A stretch of DNA of 64,000 nt from Gemmatimonadaceae bacterium (lineage in GTDB: Bacteria > Gemmatimonadota > Gemmatimonadetes > Gemmatimonadales > Gemmatimonadaceae), in assembly GCA_013697785.1 (NCBI GenBank), contig JACCWE010000101.1:62001-126000 (forward strand), read 5' to 3'. The translations under genes and the position numbers were made by a program. How positions within the stretch are numbered: the first letter of the stretch is position 1; each line of letters opens with the position of its first letter. Below are positions 60,982 through 64,000 of the stretch, in pieces. The notes beneath the pieces were generated by a model. That model was not told where the DNA came from. It ran no database searches and saw only the letters and a program-made list of their open reading frames with translations.

Positions 60982-62345
60982 GTCGTCGCTCCCGCCTCCC
61001 GCGCCGCGATCGCCTCAGGCGTCCGATGCACCCGCACCGCCGCCACGCGCCGCGAGTCCATCGCCACCACCTCGAGCTCGCCGCCGGTGAATGGAATGCG
61101 GTCGCCCACTCGGGGCAGCCGCCCGATGCGCGAGAACACGTAGCCCCCCAGCGTCGACCAGCTCCCCTCGGGAATCTTCACGCCGTGATCGGATCGCACG
61201 TCGATCAGCGACAACGATCCGGACAGCTCGAGCACGCCATTCATCTCGAGCGCCTCGCGCTGCGCCACATCGTACTCGTCCGCGATATCACCGATCACTT
61301 CCTCGACGAGATCCTCCATCGTCACGATCCCGGCGGTGCCGCCGAACTCGTCGAGCACGATCGCCATGTGCGCGCGCGTCTTTCGGAGATCATCGAGCAC
61401 GCGCTCCGCTGCGCGCGTATCCGGTATGTACAACGCCTCGCGCACGAACTGCTGCACCGTGAACGGCTGCTCGCCGTCGTACAGCCACAGATCCTTCGCC
61501 AGAAAAACTCCAATGAGATCGTCGAGATCCTCGCCATAGATGGGATAGCGCGAGTAGCGCTCCTGCCGTACCACCGCCCACACCTCTTCCTGCGTCGCCG
61601 TCGCCGGGATCGCGACGATCTCCGTGCGCGGCCGCATCACATCGCGCGCCTTCTTCTGATGAAAGTCGAAGACGCCCGCGAGCATCTGCGTGTCGCTCTC
61701 GTTCAGGAGCCCGTGCCTCCGCGTCTGCATCACGAGCAGCCGTAGCTCCTCCGGCGAATGCGCGCGGTCGCTGTCCGTCACCTGTGTCACACCCAGCAGC
61801 TTGAGCAGAGCATTCGCCGCCCCGTTCAGCACGTACGTCACCGGCAGCGCGATCATCGCGAACCAGCGGAGCGGGCGCACCAGCCAGCGGCTCGTCGCCT
61901 CCGGATTCGCGTACGCGATCGACTTCGGCACCAGCTCGCCGATCACGATGTGCAGGAAGGTTATCGTGACGAAAGCGACGATCACCGTCGCCGCCGCGTG
62001 CGTGATCACGGCCGCCGTGCCGAAGCCCAGCTTCTCGAAGAGCGCCGCGATCAACGACGCCACCGTCGCCTCGCCTGCCCAACCCAGCGCGAGCGACGCT
62101 AGCGTCACCCCGAGCTGTACGGCCGAGAGATACCGCGGGATGTCGTTGGCCGTCTCCTGGACGAGCTTCGCGCTCCGGTCCCCGCGCGCCGCCAGCGCAT
62201 CGATGCGTGACCGGCGCGCGCTCACCAGCGAGAGCTCGGCCGCCACGAAGAAGGCGTTCGCCAGCACGATCACCAGCACAGCGATGAGTCGCAGCACGAT
62301 CGCGCTCGCGGTCAGCGCGACAACTGAATTCTCCACGTAACTCAT
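60978..62345 (-). CDS. CNNM/CorC-family transporter (hemolysin-like)
   Basis: The 455-residue protein has a DUF21/CNNM membrane domain (about 10-185, with SAVQLGVTLASLALGWAGE and FLHIVIGELVPKSIAYANPE), two CBS domains (about 205-335, VMRPRTEIVAIPATATQEEVWAVV and VLDDLRKTRAHMAIVLDEFGGTAGIVTMEDLVEEVIGDI) and a C-terminal CorC/HlyC domain (TLGGYVFSRIGRLPRVGDRIPF). The family transports magnesium or cobalt. Start at ATG 62345; an upstream GTG at 62384 is possible. Confidence 0.92.
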   Translation of the reverse strand: MSYVENSVVALTASAIVLRLIAVLVIVLANAFFVAAELSLVSARRSRIDALAARGDRSAKLVQETANDIPRYLSAVQLGVTLASLALGWAGEATVASLIAALFEKLGFGTAAVITHAAATVIVAFVTITFLHIVIGELVPKSIAYANPEATSRWLVRPLRWFAMIALPVTYVLNGAANALLKLLGVTQVTDSDRAHSPEELRLLVMQTRRHGLLNESDTQMLAGVFDFHQKKARDVMRPRTEIVAIPATATQEEVWAVVRQERYSRYPIYGEDLDDLIGVFLAKDLWLYDGEQPFTVQQFVREALYIPDTRAAERVLDDLRKTRAHMAIVLDEFGGTAGIVTMEDLVEEVIGDIADEYDVAQREALEMNGVLELSGSLSLIDVRSDHGVKIPEGSWSTLGGYVFSRIGRLPRVGDRIPFTGGELEVVAMDSRRVAAVRVHRTPEAIAAREAGATT

Positions 62346-62465
62346 TGAAGGAGTGGGTCGTCGATCAGGTATAGCAAAATGCACTGATCGGCGGGCTACC
62401 GGAACTCTTGCGCTTTGCGAGTGACCCCGCCGGCCCCTCGCAAACCGAGCGTCCGCCCGGATTCA

Positions 62466-64000
62466 ATGGTCGAGCCCCGCCGCGTTCTCCGCTACATCTA
62501 CATTGGGCGCCTCTCGCTGGCGGCTGCGATCTTCCTCGCGGCCGTCTTCTCGTGGCACGGCGCCGACGCGCGCGACACCCTCCTCGCGACGCTGGCATTC
62601 TTCGCCGCAATAGCCTTCACGTCCGTCTCCGCCTGGTTCGGCCTCGCCTACCGCACCATGGTCGCGCGCGGCTTCTACTATACCCAGTCGCTCTTCGACG
62701 TCGCGCTCATCACGACGATCGTACACATCACCGGCGGCTCGCTCTCCCCCTTCGCTGCGCTCTACATACTCGCGACGGCCTGCGCGTCGCTCCTGCTCCC
62801 CGTCGGCGGCGGCCTCCTCATCGCCGCTCTCGGCAACGTTCTCTACTTCGCCGACGTCATCGTGCTCCAGGGCACGACGCTCGGCATGCCGGTCATCCTC
62901 CAGCTCGGCGTCTTCGCGATTACCGCCCTCGGCGTCGCCTACCTTGGCGCACGTCTGCAGGAAGCGGGCGTGAATCGCGAGGCGCTCGCGCAGCAGCTCG
63001 TCGTCGTGAAGTTGCAGGCCGAGGACGTGCTCAAGAACATCAGGAGCGGCATCATCACGATCGACGTGCAGGGGCGCATACTCTTCGCCAACTCGATGGC
63101 CGGAAAGCTGATCGGCTTCGACGACGAACAGGTGCGCGGCGAGAACATCAAGGACGTGGTCACCGCCCACGCGCCCGCGCTCGCTGCGGCGCTGGAAAAG
63201 GCGGTGCGCGGCCACGAGCGCGTCACGCGCGGAGAGGCCGCGATCACGGTGAGCGGCCGAACGTTCCCGATCGGCTTCACGACCACGACGATGAGCGCCG
63301 ACGGCACCCCCGGCAACACGTCGGGGACCGTGATTTTTCAGGACATCTCCGACAACAAGCGTCTCGAAGAGCTCCGGCTGCGCGCCGAGCGACTGGAAGC
63401 GGTGGCGGAGCTGAGCGCGTCACTCGCGCACGAGATCAAGAATCCGCTCGCGTCCATCCGGAGCGCCGTCGAGCAGCTCGGCGCGCGCGCCCGCGCGACC
63501 GACGACGAGAAGGTTCTCGCTACGCTCATCGTGCGCGAGTCCGACCGGCTTTCGCGTCTCCTCTCCGAGTTCCTCGACTTCGCCCGCGTGCGCGTGACGC
63601 GCGGGGAGCGCGTGAACATGGGTGAGGTCGCGCAGGCTGCTGTGCGCCTCGCCGACACGCACCCCGATCGCAAGGCCGGCGTCACCGTGACGTGCGTGAT
63701 CCCGACCGAGCCGCTGCTCGTCGAGGGTGACGAGGACCTTCTCCATCGCGCGATCTTCAACATCACGCTCAACGCAGTCCAGGCCGCGCCCGTCGACACC
63801 GGCCGCGTCACCGTCGAGCTGTCGCGGCTGAATGCCGAGCAGATCCCGACGGGCGTGCCGTTCGAGGTGAGCGCGATCGCACTCCGCGTGTCCGACAACG
63901 GCCCCGGTATTCCGATCGAGCTGCGCGAGCGTGTCTTCGATCCGTTCTTTACGACCAAGACCGGCGGCACGGGACTCGGCCTCCCGATCGTGCATCGCGC
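62466..64000 (+). CDS. Membrane-bound PAS histidine kinase, PilS/NtrB-like (3' end outside window)
   Basis: The frame is open from ATG 62466 to the window end (about 511 residues). It has about six N-terminal helices ([21 protein letters not shown], then [34 protein letters not shown] and following), a PAS domain (about 195-300, [24 protein letters not shown]), a HisKA domain with His322 ([20 protein letters not shown]), and an HATPase ([26 protein letters not shown]). The arrangement matches PilS, which controls pilin transcription with PilR. The pilB-pilT-pilC genes 50 kb away make that plausible but do not prove it. The partner regulator would be just beyond the window. Confidence 0.88.
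   Translation, partial: MVEPRRVLRYIYIGRLSLAAAIFLAAVFSWHGADARDTLLATLAFFAAIAFTSVSAWFGLAYRTMVARGFYYTQSLFDVALITTIVHITGGSLSPFAALYILATACASLLLPVGGGLLIAALGNVLYFADVIVLQGTTLGMPVILQLGVFAITALGVAYLGARLQEAGVNREALAQQLVVVKLQAEDVLKNIRSGIITIDVQGRILFANSMAGKLIGFDDEQVRGENIKDVVTAHAPALAAALEKAVRGHERVTRGEAAITVSGRTFPIGFTTTTMSADGTPGNTSGTVIFQDISDNKRLEELRLRAERLEAVAELSASLAHEIKNPLASIRSAVEQLGARARATDDEKVLATLIVRESDRLSRLLSEFLDFARVRVTRGERVNMGEVAQAAVRLADTHPDRKAGVTVTCVIPTEPLLVEGDEDLLHRAIFNITLNAVQAAPVDTGRVTVELSRLNAEQIPTGVPFEVSAIALRVSDNGPGIPIELRERVFDPFFTTKTGGTGLGLPIVHR

Noticed and set aside
1-64000. tRNA, rRNA, CRISPR arrays, insertion sequences or prophage
   Set aside because: No cloverleaf, rRNA block, regularly spaced repeat, transposase or phage gene was recognised on either strand by eye; a dedicated scan could still find a tRNA.

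Overview
The window is a high-GC, densely coded chromosomal segment from a Gram-negative, diderm bacterium. Evidence for an outer membrane: a TonB-dependent receptor, LptF/LptG lipopolysaccharide exporters, MlaE/MlaD lipid transporters, an outer-membrane barrel protein and a PilB/PilT/PilC type IV pilus motor. The gene mix (oligosaccharide and peptide hydrolases, FtsX-type ABC exporters, multihaem cytochromes, MerR regulators) would fit Gemmatimonadota or a relative. That taxon is an inference; there is no rRNA in the window. No tRNA, rRNA, CRISPR array, prophage or insertion sequence was recognised. Short stop/start overlaps (ATGA, GTGA, TTGA) join many neighbouring genes, so most strings of genes look like translationally coupled operons.

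Region by region. 0-2.6 kb: the 3' end of a TonB-dependent receptor, then a decayed patch with an EVE-domain pseudogene carrying two in-frame TAG codons and an antibiotic-biosynthesis-monooxygenase remnant. 2.6-7.5 kb (minus): lptF-lptG-mlaE-mlaD, an envelope lipid-transport operon without its ATPase genes. 7.6-13.9 kb (plus): an M28 lipoprotein peptidase, a 21-bp perfect inverted repeat, a ComEA-like DNA-binding protein and pilB-pilT-pilC ending in a terminator. 14.2-17.1 kb: a cytochrome c/porin-like protein coupled to a five-haem cytochrome. 17.1-21.8 kb: a MerR regulator with its dyad operator, a VWA protein that runs into a VOC-family gene, two zinc-ribbon membrane proteins (one an M50 protease) and a GlsB-type small membrane protein. 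22-26.4 kb: a complete MacAB-like exporter (adaptor, ATPase, two permeases). 26.4-30.7 kb: a serine beta-lactamase-like hydrolase, and a CarH-type B12 photoreceptor regulator overlapping an SDR-DUF2867 gene, with a DUF378 gene divergent from it.

30.8-36.9 kb: a lipoprotein with three Ig/PKD-like repeats, a multiply frameshifted secreted-protein pseudogene, and a large outer-membrane protein whose reading frame has no usual start codon at its natural N-terminus. 37-43.7 kb: a PAS-PAS histidine kinase, then a tightly overlapping run of quinone oxidoreductase, metallo-beta-lactamase-fold lipoprotein, acyltransferase, GT2 and a YdjC-like deacetylase, the last with no normal start codon. 43.6-50 kb: a GT87-like mannosyltransferase, an esterase, an M16 protease and an M20 peptidase. 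50-56 kb: an RDD-SpoIIM fusion facing a DUF58-MoxR-DUF4350-DUF4129 operon. 56-64 kb: a minimal MutY, a secreted protein, a DUF2339 protein, a tandem cupredoxin-like protein, ArfB, a CNNM/CorC transporter and the start of a PilS/NtrB-like sensor kinase cut by the window end.

The most interesting items are the CarH-like light-sensor module with superimposed divergent promoters, the MerR dyad operator lying inside its own promoter, the cytochrome/porin plus pentahaem pair, and several genes with broken or missing start/stop signals.
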